A stretch of DNA of 64,000 nt, taken from positions 1 to 64,000 of the forward strand of contig NZ_JAVLAT010000004.1 of NCBI RefSeq assembly GCF_032190615.1, written 5' to 3'. How positions within the stretch are numbered: position 1 is the stretch's first letter; each line of letters begins with the position of its first letter. The position numbers were made by a program, and so were the translations under genes. This document shows positions 17,854 through 27,506 of this stretch, in pieces. The stretch is from Brucella pseudogrignonensis. GTDB lineage: Bacteria > Pseudomonadota > Alphaproteobacteria > Rhizobiales > Rhizobiaceae. The notes under the pieces are model-generated. The model was not told the DNA's origin. It ran no database searches and worked only from the letters and a program-made list of their open reading frames with translations.

Positions 17854-19359
17854 ATGTCCGAGCGTCTCGCAATGAAATCCATCTCCAAGTCCTTCGGCGG
17901 CGCCGTTGCACTCGCAGACGGATGTCTCACCCTCCAGCCCGGTAAAGTCCATGCGCTGATGGGCGCGAACGGCGCCGGCAAGAGCACCCTGATGAATGTA
18001 TTGGGTGGCGTTCTCAGCAAGGACGGCGGAACAATCGCCATCGACGGCCAGACGGTCGAAATTGGCAATGCCGCTCATGCGGCATCCCTCGGCATAGCTT
18101 TCGTCCACCAGGAGCTCACAACGATGCCGACGCTCAGCGTCGCCGAGAATATCTTCCTTGGAGACTTTCCGAAGCGCGGCTTCCTCATCGATCGTCGCAG
18201 AATGAACGCACAGGCCAAGCCTCTACTTGATTGCGTGGGATGCCAAATCGATCCCCGCACGCTTGTCGAAACATTGAGCACCGGTGATCGGCAGTTGGTC
18301 GAAATTGCTCGAGCCATCCGCAAGTCGCCGCGCATCATCATTCTGGACGAGCCAACATCCTCCTTATCCGGGCCTGAACGCGAAAAACTCTTCGCCGTCA
18401 TAGATAATTTGAAGAAAAGCGGCGCCGCGATCGTCTTCATCAGCCACTTCCTCGACGAAGTATTCCGTATCTGCGACGAGATAACAGTCATGCGTAACGG
18501 ACGCACCGTGGGGTCCTGGCTTTCAACCGAAACCAGCATGTCGGAAATTGTTCATGAAATGCTGGGAAGTGTGACTGCGACCGAAAGGATCCGGGAACCC
18601 CAGAAGTGCGAACTCACGCCGCTTGTCACTGCCCGTGACCTGACTGCCGGCAACTTGGTGCGACGTGTCTCTATCGACTTCAGGCCCGGTGAAATTGTCG
18701 GACTCTGGGGCCTCCTTGGCTCGGGCCGGACTGAATTCGTCAGGGCATTGATCGGCCTTGACGATCTCTCCGCCGGCAACTTGCAGATTGCCGGAGCGCA
18801 CGGGCTTAAAAACGCAAAGCCAGCCGAATTGCGTGCCATGACGGGTCTCGTTACGGAAGATCGGCGAAAGGAAGGCGTCATTCTTCCATTTTCAATCGCC
18901 CAGAATATCGGACTGCCGAACCTCCGCTCTCTAAGTAACCGTCTCGGTGTCATCGATCGTAAAGCCGAACTGTCGCTTGCGCAGCGTCTATCGGCAGAAC
19001 TAGGGGTTAAATCGACTTCAGCGCTTCAAACCGCAGGTACCTTGTCAGGCGGCAATCAGCAGAAGGTCGTCTTCGGCAAGTGGCTTCCGGCGAAGCCGAC
19101 ATTCTTCATTCTCGATGAACCAACGCGTGGACTGGACACCGGGGCCAAAGGCGAAATTCTGAAACTCACCGTGCGGCTCGCCGAAGAAGGCGCGGCAGTT
19201 CTGTTCATTTCATCGGAGCTCGAAGAGTTAATGCGTGTTGCCGACCGGTACGTCGTCATCAACCGAGGTGCCATCACGCACGAGTTTTCAGGATCGGCGA
19301 CGCACGAAGAGCTGATGAACGCAGTTTCGGAAGAGATCAAAGAGCAGGAAGTAGCCTGA
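17854..19359 (+). CDS. Sugar ABC transporter ATP-binding protein (RbsA/MglA type)
   Basis: 501 aa with two ABC cassettes. The first is complete: Walker A GANGAGKS near residue 36, signature LSTGDRQL, Walker B IIILDEPTSSLS. The second has the usual degenerate Walker A of this family (GLLGSGRTE) but a full LSGGNQQK signature and Walker B FFILDEPTRGLD. The start is ATG 17854 with AGAAGGAG upstream. Its TGA overlaps the next permease ATG by one base. Typical for import of pentoses, hexoses or related polyols. Confidence 0.93.
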   Translation: MSERLAMKSISKSFGGAVALADGCLTLQPGKVHALMGANGAGKSTLMNVLGGVLSKDGGTIAIDGQTVEIGNAAHAASLGIAFVHQELTTMPTLSVAENIFLGDFPKRGFLIDRRRMNAQAKPLLDCVGCQIDPRTLVETLSTGDRQLVEIARAIRKSPRIIILDEPTSSLSGPEREKLFAVIDNLKKSGAAIVFISHFLDEVFRICDEITVMRNGRTVGSWLSTETSMSEIVHEMLGSVTATERIREPQKCELTPLVTARDLTAGNLVRRVSIDFRPGEIVGLWGLLGSGRTEFVRALIGLDDLSAGNLQIAGAHGLKNAKPAELRAMTGLVTEDRRKEGVILPFSIAQNIGLPNLRSLSNRLGVIDRKAELSLAQRLSAELGVKSTSALQTAGTLSGGNQQKVVFGKWLPAKPTFFILDEPTRGLDTGAKGEILKLTVRLAEEGAAVLFISSELEELMRVADRYVVINRGAITHEFSGSATHEELMNAVSEEIKEQEVA

Positions 19360-20315
19360 TGGAAACGGGAACCATTCTGAGCCGGATCGTACAAGCTCAT
19401 CGAAGCTACGGCCTTCTTATTGCCCTGATTATCGTCGGAACTGGCTTCGCATTGGCCGCTCCAAGCTTCGCGACGACTGGCAACCTCTTTGCGATGCTGC
19501 ATGCAATGGGTCCGTCGACACTTGCAGCGGTTGGCATGGCACTCGTCATCCTCACGGGTAAAATCGACATCTCGATCGGCTCCAATGCATTTTTATCTGC
19601 ATCCCTCGGCGCGTTGATGATGGAGGCAGGATATTCGCCCCTCCTTTCATTCGCTGTGATCCTGGCGTCCGGCACCTTGCTGGGAGCAATCAATGGCTTT
19701 CTCGTTGCTTATTTACGTATCAACTCACTCATCGCCACTCTCGGCACCATGATGGCGTTCAGGGGGCTGGGCCTCATGCTCACCAACGCTCGTGTGATTG
19801 CGCTACCCGAGTCCGTTAGCCCTCTTTCGAATCTGATGATCGGGCCAATCTTCTTTGAGACGATCATCATGCTCGCTATCGTTAGCGCAGTGCACATTGT
19901 CCATCGGTTGACAAGCTATGGCCGGACCCTGACGGCGGTAGGCAATGGCGAGGACGTAGCGGCGAAGATCGGGCTCGATACTCGACGCACCGTGTTCTCC
20001 ACGTTCGCACTGGCCGGTTTGTTGGCAGCCTGCTCCGCTTCCACAAGCTTCATTCAGGTCGGATCCATCAGCGGATTTCTTGGTAAAGGCCTCGAGTTCA
20101 ACGCAATTGCAATCGCCGTTGTGGGTGGGATCTCTCTGGCCGGAGGCCGCGGGAAGATCGTGCCGGGCGTTCTGATCGGCGCGGCAGCTTTCCAAGTGAT
20201 CTCCAATGGTCTCAATCAAATCAGCGCTGACCCTTACATCTACCAGCTCGTTACGGGCGCAGTGATTTTCGTCGCGATGTACATGGACGCCTTCAAGCGT
20301 CCTGCTACCCGCTGA
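19359..20315 (+). CDS. Sugar ABC transporter permease (RbsC type), second
   Basis: 318 aa permease related to the one at 16866. Its motif LTGKIDISIGSNAFLSAS (residues about 65-82) matches the family GGIDLSVG segment but has KI in place of GG. The GGISLAGGRGKIVPGVLIGA loop is typical of this permease group. The start codon overlaps the ATPase stop (TGATGG). Two different permeases in one operon suggest a heterodimeric channel. Confidence 0.92.
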   Translation: METGTILSRIVQAHRSYGLLIALIIVGTGFALAAPSFATTGNLFAMLHAMGPSTLAAVGMALVILTGKIDISIGSNAFLSASLGALMMEAGYSPLLSFAVILASGTLLGAINGFLVAYLRINSLIATLGTMMAFRGLGLMLTNARVIALPESVSPLSNLMIGPIFFETIIMLAIVSAVHIVHRLTSYGRTLTAVGNGEDVAAKIGLDTRRTVFSTFALAGLLAACSASTSFIQVGSISGFLGKGLEFNAIAIAVVGGISLAGGRGKIVPGVLIGAAAFQVISNGLNQISADPYIYQLVTGAVIFVAMYMDAFKRPATR

Positions 20316-20361
20316 CCCCAACTTCAGACGTCGACCTCACAAACCGAAAAGGGGAACAGAT

Positions 20362-21342
20362 ATGAGGTTTAAACTGGCATTCGCATCTATCCTTGCTACC
20401 GCCGCACTGTCATCGGCGGCACACGCGGAGGACAAAACAATCGGCCTTTCTTGGAATTCCAAGGAGAACGAGATCGTCGGCAAGTGGGAAGAATACCTGC
20501 AAAGTGAAGCAGCAAAGCAGGGCAAGGAAGCCGACATCAACTTCAAATTCATCATCAACGTCGCTGACAATGATCCGACGCGCCAGGCTGCGAACATCGA
20601 GGATCTGATCAATCAGGGCGTAGATGCGATTATCGCCCGCGGCGAGGATTCGGCAGCCATCGGATCGTCAATCCGCGCTGCCAAGCGGGCCGGGATCCCG
20701 TTTGTCACATTCGACCACTCCTCCAGCTCGCAGAAGCCGGACGCGCACGTATCTGGTGATAGCTACAATCAGGCAAAGACCACTGCGGAGGCATTCGTCG
20801 CACTGCTGAAGGAGAAGGGCGTCAAAGGCCAGTGCATCGAGCTCGAAGGGGCGCTCAAGGACGTGAACGCGGTCAACCGCTCCAAGGCATGGCACGAAGT
20901 CACTGACAAGTCGGGAGTTGTCACCACGCTTCAGACCGTCCCGACCGAGTGGAACCCGGAGCTTTTCCGATCCGGCACGGTCAACGCCTTCCGCGCCAAC
21001 CCAAACGCGAACTGCATCTTCCTAGGCAGCGACTTCGCCATAACCGCAGTGAAATCTGCGCTTGAAAGCATGGACAAATGGGCTCCGGCTGGCGACCCAA
21101 AGCACGTCTACATCGCAACCCAGGATCTCTTTCCCGACGCTGTAAAGGCCATGGAAGACAAGTATATCGACGTGGGTACCACCTTCGACGCGTACCAGCA
21201 TGCCCAGGAAGCGATCCGCGTCACGATCGCATTGATCAAGAAGGAAGACCCGAAGTGCAGTCCTGAAGGCTGTCTGGTCGCTGGACGCATCGCCACGCCT
21301 GAAAACGTCGACAAGCTCGAGAACCTCTGGTCTCGCAAGTAA
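20362..21342 (+). CDS. Sugar-type ABC transporter substrate-binding protein
   Basis: 326 aa periplasmic binding protein 4 (RbsB/XylF-like). It has a Sec signal peptide, with cleavage likely after AHA at residue 22, AAHA-EDKTIG. The body shows the family pattern DDPTRQAANIEDLINQGVDAI-like (here NDPTRQ, residues about 72-90), VDAIIARGED and PFVTFDHSSSS. A ribosome binding site AAAGGGGA precedes ATG 20362. It is the last gene of the transporter operon before a strong hairpin at 21349. The ligand is unknown. Confidence 0.92.
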   Translation: MRFKLAFASILATAALSSAAHAEDKTIGLSWNSKENEIVGKWEEYLQSEAAKQGKEADINFKFIINVADNDPTRQAANIEDLINQGVDAIIARGEDSAAIGSSIRAAKRAGIPFVTFDHSSSSQKPDAHVSGDSYNQAKTTAEAFVALLKEKGVKGQCIELEGALKDVNAVNRSKAWHEVTDKSGVVTTLQTVPTEWNPELFRSGTVNAFRANPNANCIFLGSDFAITAVKSALESMDKWAPAGDPKHVYIATQDLFPDAVKAMEDKYIDVGTTFDAYQHAQEAIRVTIALIKKEDPKCSPEGCLVAGRIATPENVDKLENLWSRK

Positions 21343-21348
21343 GAAGCG

Positions 21349-21376
21349 GCCCCCAGGTCAGCGTTTGCCTGGGGGC
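21349..21376 (+). terminator. Strong hairpin after the binding-protein gene
   Basis: Perfect nine-base stem GCCCCCAGG / CCTGGGGGC with a ten-base loop. No run of T follows, so it may protect the 3' end of the transporter mRNA or attenuate read-through into the hydantoinase genes rather than terminate fully. Confidence 0.55.
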
Positions 21377-21407
21377 GTCATCCCATCCAAAATCTGGAAA
21401 GAATGTC

Positions 21408-23207
21408 GTGGACGCCACCGCATATTCAACAGCTACCAAACTTTCGATGTTCCAAGTCGTCGTCTTGCGACGTCGGTTCGAGTCGGTCGTGCGCGAAATG
21501 TCAAACACACTCGCCAAGACCGGCCGATCGGGCGTTTTGAACACGGCCCTCGATTTCTCTTGCACCGTGACCGACAGTCGCTTCCAATCGCTGAGCGCTG
21601 GACAAGGTTTGCCTGTTCATACCGGGGCGATCCACCTTATCCCGCAAGCTGTCGTCGACAAGTTCGGCGAGGACATGAAGCCAGGCGACTGCTTCGTGAA
21701 CAATTCCAGCTATCACGGAAATACGCACTGCGCCGACTTCACGCTCTGCTCGCCTGTCTTCTATGGCGGCGAGATCGTATTCTATTCGATCGCGCGGGCC
21801 CACTTCAGCGACATGGGTTTCCCGACTCCCGACACTTACGCCCCACTCGCACAGGATTATTATCAGGAAGGCCTTATGCTTCCTTGCGTGCGGATTCAGA
21901 AGGAAGGCGTCGATGTTCCCGAGGTCATCGACATCTGCCAAGCCAATATTCGCGCGCCCGAAATCTTCTATGGAGATTATCTCGCCACACTGGGCGCCGT
22001 TCGGACGGGCGAGCGTCGTGTCCTTGAGATCTGCGAGGAGTTCGGGGTCTCGGTCGTAAAGCAGTTCTTGACTGAGTACCAGGACTACGCCGACGCGATG
22101 GCCAGTGAGGCAATTGCTCAGCTGCCCGCCGGATGCGTCTCAAAAGAGTTCTTCCATGACTCGGTGCTTCCCGAATATCCCGTCGGCATTCCCGTGCGGG
22201 CGAAATTGTCGGTGGATCCTGAAAATAGGCAGATCGAAATCGATCTCCGCGATAACATCGACAACCTGCCGCTCGGGATCAACATGAACGAGGCGACAGT
22301 CCTCGCATGTTGTGCGACCGCAATCATGAATATTCTCGGCCCAGAAGTTCCGCGGTGCGCCGGCGCCCTACGCCGCGTGACCATATTGATGCGCGACGGC
22401 AGTGCGATCGGAAAGCCAAAATTTCCGGCCGCAACCTGCGCATCGACGACCAATCTGGCACATATTCTGATCGAGCATCTGCAGTCCATGTTCGCAGACC
22501 TGCGTCCTGGTCTTGGTACTGCCTATGGCACGATCGGTCATCCGGCTTCCGCACCCGTCGTCTCTGGTTCGGATTCTCGCTTCGAACATCGAACCTTCGT
22601 GAATCAGATTATGCTCGGCTACTGGGGCGGCCCGGCGTCGTCCGGTTACGACGGCTGGCTCACCTACGGCAGCGGCACAACGCAGGGAATGCTGTGGCAA
22701 TCGAGTGTAGAGGTCGTCGAATATCAGCAACCCGTTATCGTCGAGAAGCTCGAAATCCGTACTGACTCGTTTGGGCCTGGCAAGTGGATTGGAGGGGGAG
22801 GCGCTTCCTGTGTTCTTCGTGCTCGAGCGGACACATTGCGTTTCACCTGCAACAGTGGAGCTCGTGCGTTTCCACCACCCGGCACTGCCGGAGGCAAGGC
22901 TGGAGCACCCAATCTCGCCTGGAAGCAGACGAGCGACGGACAGCTGGTTGAATTGCCGATATTCTTCGACGTCGAGATCAAGCCGGGCGAACGGCTCGTT
23001 TCGGAAGGATGCGGTGGCGGCGGCTACGGACGACCCACGGAACGCGATCCAGCAAAGGTATTAAGATCCGTTGAGGACGGATTGATCACGGTCGAGAGCG
23101 CAAGGGAAACTTACCTTGTCGAAATCACCGCAACGAGCACCGGCTTCGCAATTGACATTGACGCCACGCGCGCTCTGCGTTCAGCGAAAACCTATCAGGC
23201 AAACTAA
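21408..23207 (+). CDS. Hydantoinase B/oxoprolinase family protein
   Basis: 599 aa, the HyuB-type large subunit of ATP-dependent N-methylhydantoinase/5-oxoprolinase/acetophenone carboxylase-like enzymes. Family motifs: SVVREMSNTL near residue 27, ALDFSCTVTD near 46, PGDCFVNNSSYHGNTHCADF near 98, and a Gly-rich C-terminal PGERLVSEGCGGGGYG. The start is GTG 21408 with GGAAAG nine bases upstream. The HyuA partner follows after one base. It ends the import operon, so the imported compound may be a cyclic amide, lactam or similar carbonyl compound activated by ATP. Confidence 0.9.
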   Translation: MDATAYSTATKLSMFQVVVLRRRFESVVREMSNTLAKTGRSGVLNTALDFSCTVTDSRFQSLSAGQGLPVHTGAIHLIPQAVVDKFGEDMKPGDCFVNNSSYHGNTHCADFTLCSPVFYGGEIVFYSIARAHFSDMGFPTPDTYAPLAQDYYQEGLMLPCVRIQKEGVDVPEVIDICQANIRAPEIFYGDYLATLGAVRTGERRVLEICEEFGVSVVKQFLTEYQDYADAMASEAIAQLPAGCVSKEFFHDSVLPEYPVGIPVRAKLSVDPENRQIEIDLRDNIDNLPLGINMNEATVLACCATAIMNILGPEVPRCAGALRRVTILMRDGSAIGKPKFPAATCASTTNLAHILIEHLQSMFADLRPGLGTAYGTIGHPASAPVVSGSDSRFEHRTFVNQIMLGYWGGPASSGYDGWLTYGSGTTQGMLWQSSVEVVEYQQPVIVEKLEIRTDSFGPGKWIGGGGASCVLRARADTLRFTCNSGARAFPPPGTAGGKAGAPNLAWKQTSDGQLVELPIFFDVEIKPGERLVSEGCGGGGYGRPTERDPAKVLRSVEDGLITVESARETYLVEITATSTGFAIDIDATRALRSAKTYQAN

Positions 23208-23208
23208 G

Positions 23209-25290
23209 ATGACAAAGTCCTCGAAACCTCCCTTCAACATCGCCGTCGACGTCGGGGGCACCTTTACGGACCTCGTACTGCGCGATAGCGAATCCGAGAC
23301 GCTTCTGTTCAAATCGCTAACGACCCCCAACGACCTGTCCGAGGGCATCTTCAACGGCCTCGACTTGATGTCGAAGGCCGTCGGTATGACAATCCAGCAG
23401 ATGCTCGCCGCATGTTCGGCCTTTGCCTGTGGGACGACCGCTGCGACGAACGCCATCCTTGAGGGTAAGACCGCGAAGACCGCACTGCTATGTACCGAAG
23501 GATTCCGTGACGTCCTGTCCATCCGGTCAGGCGGACGGCATGGCTTCTCGATCCAGGAAGACTTTCCCCTGCCCTACATTCCACGATCCCTGACCTTCCC
23601 GATCCGCGAAAGGGTGAATGCAGAGGGTCAGGTCGAGGTCGAACTGGACCTTGGCCAGGCGAGAGAACAACTGGCCGCATGCGCGAAACATCAGCCGGAA
23701 GCAGTCGCTGTCGCTCTTCTCTGGTCCCACATCAATCCGGAGCACGAACGCGCGCTCGGCATGCTTATCGCAGACATTCTGCCGGGCGTTCCCTATAGTC
23801 TTTCCCACCAAGTCAATCCCGTCATGGGCGAGTACAAACGGACATCTGCCACCGCGATTGACGCCTCTCTCAAGCCTGTCCTCAAGACTCAGATTTCTGC
23901 CTTGGAAGACCGGCTCTCCGCGAACGGCTTTGCCGGGCAACCGACCTTCGTCTGCTCGAATGGCGGACGCACGTCTAGCAAGGAAATCACCGAAAAGCCT
24001 GTCTACCTGTGTCTATCCGGACCCTCGACAGCACCGGCCGCCGCTTGTCGGCTTGCGGCCCGCTCTGGTGTAACGCATGGTAACATCATCACCATCGACG
24101 TGGGGGGCACAAGCCTCGATGCCAGTATTGCACGCGGTGGCCGTGTGGCGATGCACCGTGAAGGCTCCATCGCCGGACACGTGTTCGGCGTGCCATCCAT
24201 TGATGTAGCGACCGTGGGTTCTGGCGGTGGCTCCATCGCCTGGGTCGATGCGGGCGGGATGCTCCGCGTCGGACCTGAAAGCGCGGGTTCATTCCCGGGA
24301 CCCGCTTGTTACGGCCGCGGCGGCGACCGCCCCACCTTGACCGACGCAAATCTCGTACGCGGCCTTCTCGACCCGACGACCTTCGCGGACGGACAGATGA
24401 CGCTCAGCGTGGAAAAAGCGCGCGCAGCGATCGAACGAGACGTTGCGACGCCGTTGGGCGTTTCCATCGAGGAAGCAGCCAGCCTTATAGCGGCAGTTAC
24501 CGAGCAGGATATGGTAGCAGCCATCGAGGAACTCGCGATTAAACGTGGTTTCGACCCCCGCGAGTTTCTTTTGGTATCCGGTGGTGGCGCCGGCGGTTTG
24601 CATGCGGCACGTCTTGCTCGCGAACTTGGAATGCGGGAGGTTTTGTTCCCGCATGCGGCAAGTGTTCTTTGCGCTTATGGGACCGCGACAGGTGACATCA
24701 AGTTCGACTTTTCAGTGACCCGCGTTACGAGTAGCAGAAGCTTCGATTTCAACGCGGTCCGCATTGCGTTGGACGACCTGAAAAAAGAAGGAACGGCGTT
24801 TCTGGATCGCATGGGCGTCGATCCTTTTCAGAGGGAACTCCGCTTCACCGTCGACGCTCACTACCAGGGACAGGTCTCTTATCTGACCGTCGATGTCCCC
24901 TCCTACCCCAGCGATGCGGCTGGATTGAAAACACTCGTTGAGGAATTTCATGCCGAGCACCAGCAAAATTACTCGGTACATGCGCCCGAGGATACGATCG
25001 AATTCGTGGCGTGGTCAGTGGAAGCGGTAGGCGTTTCAACCGAGAGCGCGCGGACAATACCCTCAAAGAGTGACGAACTGCATCTGCTCAGTCTTAACCG
25101 GAAGCGAACCACGATTGATCCTGTTACGCGGTCCGAAACATCCATCTCCTTGATCGCAAGCACCGATTTGAATCCCGGCGACGCATTCCGTGGCCCAGCT
25201 CTAATCGAAGACCGTCTCACGTCTCTTTTCGTACCCGAAAGAGCGATTGCACGCGTCACCGCAGACAAGGGGATACTGGTCGAACTCTGA
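23209..25290 (+). CDS. Hydantoinase A/oxoprolinase family protein
   Basis: 693 aa, the ATP-binding HyuA-type subunit. The phosphate-binding signature DVGGTFTD is at residues 14-21, and a second actin-fold element IDVGGTSLDASI lies near residue 298, both classical for this family; VSGGGAGGLHAARLARELG follows near 459. ATG 23209 is the usual family start; an earlier in-frame ATG at 23116 lies inside hyuB and was rejected. With the HyuB-type partner it should form an ATP-dependent enzyme acting on a lactam, hydantoin or ketone. Confidence 0.92.
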   Translation: MTKSSKPPFNIAVDVGGTFTDLVLRDSESETLLFKSLTTPNDLSEGIFNGLDLMSKAVGMTIQQMLAACSAFACGTTAATNAILEGKTAKTALLCTEGFRDVLSIRSGGRHGFSIQEDFPLPYIPRSLTFPIRERVNAEGQVEVELDLGQAREQLAACAKHQPEAVAVALLWSHINPEHERALGMLIADILPGVPYSLSHQVNPVMGEYKRTSATAIDASLKPVLKTQISALEDRLSANGFAGQPTFVCSNGGRTSSKEITEKPVYLCLSGPSTAPAAACRLAARSGVTHGNIITIDVGGTSLDASIARGGRVAMHREGSIAGHVFGVPSIDVATVGSGGGSIAWVDAGGMLRVGPESAGSFPGPACYGRGGDRPTLTDANLVRGLLDPTTFADGQMTLSVEKARAAIERDVATPLGVSIEEAASLIAAVTEQDMVAAIEELAIKRGFDPREFLLVSGGGAGGLHAARLARELGMREVLFPHAASVLCAYGTATGDIKFDFSVTRVTSSRSFDFNAVRIALDDLKKEGTAFLDRMGVDPFQRELRFTVDAHYQGQVSYLTVDVPSYPSDAAGLKTLVEEFHAEHQQNYSVHAPEDTIEFVAWSVEAVGVSTESARTIPSKSDELHLLSLNRKRTTIDPVTRSETSISLIASTDLNPGDAFRGPALIEDRLTSLFVPERAIARVTADKGILVEL

Positions 25291-25355
25291 AGCCTAAATC
25301 GTCACCCACAATGCGGGTCAGAGATCCTCGCCGACAATATAACGGATACGAGAAA

Positions 25356-26150
25356 ATGCCAAAACCACGACTTCTCATAACTGGAGCTACCGGTGCCGTT
25401 GGCACTCTTCTCCGACCACTCCTTCGCGAGCGGTACGAATTGATCCTCACCGGCCGAAAGCCTATAGAGACAGAAGTTGGCGAAGATGCCGTGGCAGGTG
25501 ACATCACCTCGCGGGATTTCGTCGATCGGATTACGGACGGCGTTGATGGGATTCTTCATCTGGCGGGCGCTGTGGGAAAATCGTTGACATATGAGGAAAC
25601 GATTGGACCGAACTACAACGCGCTCCTCTACCTTCTCGAAGCATGCCGGACGAAGAGCATTGAACGGTTCATCTTCGCGAGCAGCCACCATATCGTGGGC
25701 ATGCATCCGTCCAATCAAGAATGGGATGAGAATGCGACCTTAGCACCCGATGGATTCTATGGCCTCAGCAAAGCGTTCGGCGAAGCCGCCTGCGCTATGT
25801 ACGCGCTGAAATTCGGCATCCGTACGCTAGTTATCCGCATCGGCAATGCCGATCCAAAAATCGTCGATGGAAGGCGTGAACGGATATGGATCAGCGGACA
25901 AGACCTCGTGACGCTCGTCGATCAGGGCATGACTGCTACAGATCTGAATTATGAGATTGTGAATGGCGTTTCAAACAGCGATCAACCGCTTCTTGCGCGT
26001 CGGCCGACCACGCAGATTGGCTACGAGCCGATTTCTCATTCGCGCGGGAACCGAGCCGTTGGTTTCAGGCCCTTGGAGTCGCTGAGCGGAGGCGACGGGA
26101 TCGACTTTGTAGGCGGTCTCTTCGCCTCAGAACCACTACCAAGGCCCTGA
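25356..26150 (+). CDS. NAD-dependent epimerase/dehydratase, uronate dehydrogenase-like
   Basis: 264 aa extended-SDR-fold protein. The nucleotide loop GATGAVG starts at residue 9; active-site residues are Ser/His in FASSHHIVG (about 109-117) and the YxxxK pair in FYGLSKAFGE (about 134-143). The S..H..G and YGLSKAFGE pattern resembles uronate dehydrogenase (hexuronate to aldaro-lactone). ATG 25356 was chosen from the conserved N-terminus MPKPRLLITG; an in-frame ATG at 25311 would add 15 residues. It is the last gene of the catabolic block. A uronate/aldarate pathway would fit the lactonase-like domain at the left edge, but this is inference. Confidence 0.82.
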   Translation: MPKPRLLITGATGAVGTLLRPLLRERYELILTGRKPIETEVGEDAVAGDITSRDFVDRITDGVDGILHLAGAVGKSLTYEETIGPNYNALLYLLEACRTKSIERFIFASSHHIVGMHPSNQEWDENATLAPDGFYGLSKAFGEAACAMYALKFGIRTLVIRIGNADPKIVDGRRERIWISGQDLVTLVDQGMTATDLNYEIVNGVSNSDQPLLARRPTTQIGYEPISHSRGNRAVGFRPLESLSGGDGIDFVGGLFASEPLPRP

Positions 26151-26486
26151 TCAGTTACAACGTATCCAGCGGGACGGCCGAAACAACCTACAGGTTGAGA
26201 CCCAGCTTGGTGCGCAGCATACTCCGCCTTTTTCTAAACGCGGAGTTCTCGCAGGGGTGCGATGGCACACTTATCGACAGCTATCACCGTCAATCAAGCG
26301 TTGATCACCGTTGTCGGACCCCTTGTTTATACCTATGGGTCAACTTTAGGTCTTCTGTCAGATTTTATCTAACTAAAGCCCTCCACTTTTGAAGGGGAAA
26401 TCCAGTCTCGTTTGATCCTTTGACGTGGTAATAAAGTGGTGTGGACGTGTCCCAAGTAGACGTCAGGCGGAGTGAGCTTGTTAAAA
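26151..26486. other. Gene-free boundary between catabolic and conjugation blocks
   Basis: About 335 bases with no supported gene. AT content rises here compared with the catabolic genes. I see no complete insertion sequence or terminal repeats, only short inverted stretches such as TCAATCAAGCGTTGA near 26290. Confidence 0.5.
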
Positions 26487-27506
26487 CTAGGGATCAATTT
26501 CCGATGGTAAAGCCACAAATCGCTGCAGATTTATCCCTGCCATTAATATGTACGGTGGGATCGCCAGTGAATAGTGACCACAGTTTAATTGCAACACATT
26601 GGGCTGCGCGCCTGCATCATAAAGTCTCTCCAAAAGCACAGCCGATAATTCAGGGAGCACAACCTTGTCCCTTTTTGCCAAGACAATTTGAATATCTAAA
26701 TTAGCACGTGCAAGACTGTAAGTATAATTTCCAAGATCAAGCGGTGCCCAAGCCTTACGAAGATGAGTAAGGTCAATCGTAGTCTCTAGGCTCTCGCGTA
26801 TGGTTCGCGTTGCTCGACCGGTCCAGACCATATCGGCCAGGCTTCCAGCTGTGAGAAACAGAGAGGCTTTCGATACATTGATATCATGTGCAGCGACTAA
26901 TCCTGCGACCCATGAACCAAGACTCATTCCGAGTACCGAGATTTCTTGATAACCTTCGCTTTTCAGCCATCGAATGAGTTTCTGTCCATCCCAAACGGCC
27001 TGTCGAATCGATTGGATTGTTAGTCCAAGATTTGCGCTTAGCATATGATCAGCATAGTCTGATCCCGGACGGCTTCTCTCAAAATGATAAGGCATAGCGA
27101 TCTCGACAACAGTAATTCCTCTCTTCGAGAAATACTTTGCGATTTGTCGATTTCGCGTTGTTGCATTCCAATGGTGAAAGATCACCATGACTTTGTTGCG
27201 TGAGCCGCTATCGGTTATCTTAGCCGTTACCTGAGTATTTTGCTCAATGTCAGTTGATATGTCTGATGAAAATTTTAGGAAATCCCCTAGCCTGTCAAAA
27301 TGATTATCGATGCTATTTGGTGCTCTATAGAATGATGGAGTGACAGCAGTCTGTTCAGCAAGACTACAAAATTGATCGATGCTGTGAACGCTGGCAGCAT
27401 TCGGAAATGCACGTTCTGCATCAAGAATGACAGCAGTCATCTTCTTCGCTTCTTCTCCGCGTCGTACCCGCTGTTCATCCCATCGGTCGAGCAAATTATG
27501 AAACAC
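26487..27506 (-). CDS. RcgR-like alpha/beta hydrolase (putative quorum lactone hydrolase)
   Basis: 339 aa alpha/beta hydrolase: nucleophile Ser in LGMSLGSWVAG (about residue 208), acid in LAKRDKVV and His in LNCGHYSLAIPP near the C-terminus. The long N-terminal region before VMVIFHHWNATTRNR has no known fold to me. It pairs with the RcgA-like gene, a combination I recall from rhizobial plasmids with this type of conjugation system (RcgR family, putative quorum lactone hydrolase); the name rests on memory and context. GTG 27506, with GAGGGAAG upstream and an 11-base overlap with rcgA, is preferred; ATGs at 27563 and 27572 are possible. AT-rich compared with the catabolic genes. Confidence 0.7.
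   Translation of the reverse strand: MFHNLLDRWDEQRVRRGEEAKKMTAVILDAERAFPNAASVHSIDQFCSLAEQTAVTPSFYRAPNSIDNHFDRLGDFLKFSSDISTDIEQNTQVTAKITDSGSRNKVMVIFHHWNATTRNRQIAKYFSKRGITVVEIAMPYHFERSRPGSDYADHMLSANLGLTIQSIRQAVWDGQKLIRWLKSEGYQEISVLGMSLGSWVAGLVAAHDINVSKASLFLTAGSLADMVWTGRATRTIRESLETTIDLTHLRKAWAPLDLGNYTYSLARANLDIQIVLAKRDKVVLPELSAVLLERLYDAGAQPNVLQLNCGHYSLAIPPYILMAGINLQRFVALPSEIDP

Noticed and set aside
26151..26486. Possible transposon edge (Tn3-like) at the border of the catabolic block
   Set aside because: Short inverted stretches exist, but no full terminal repeat, target duplication or transposase is present.
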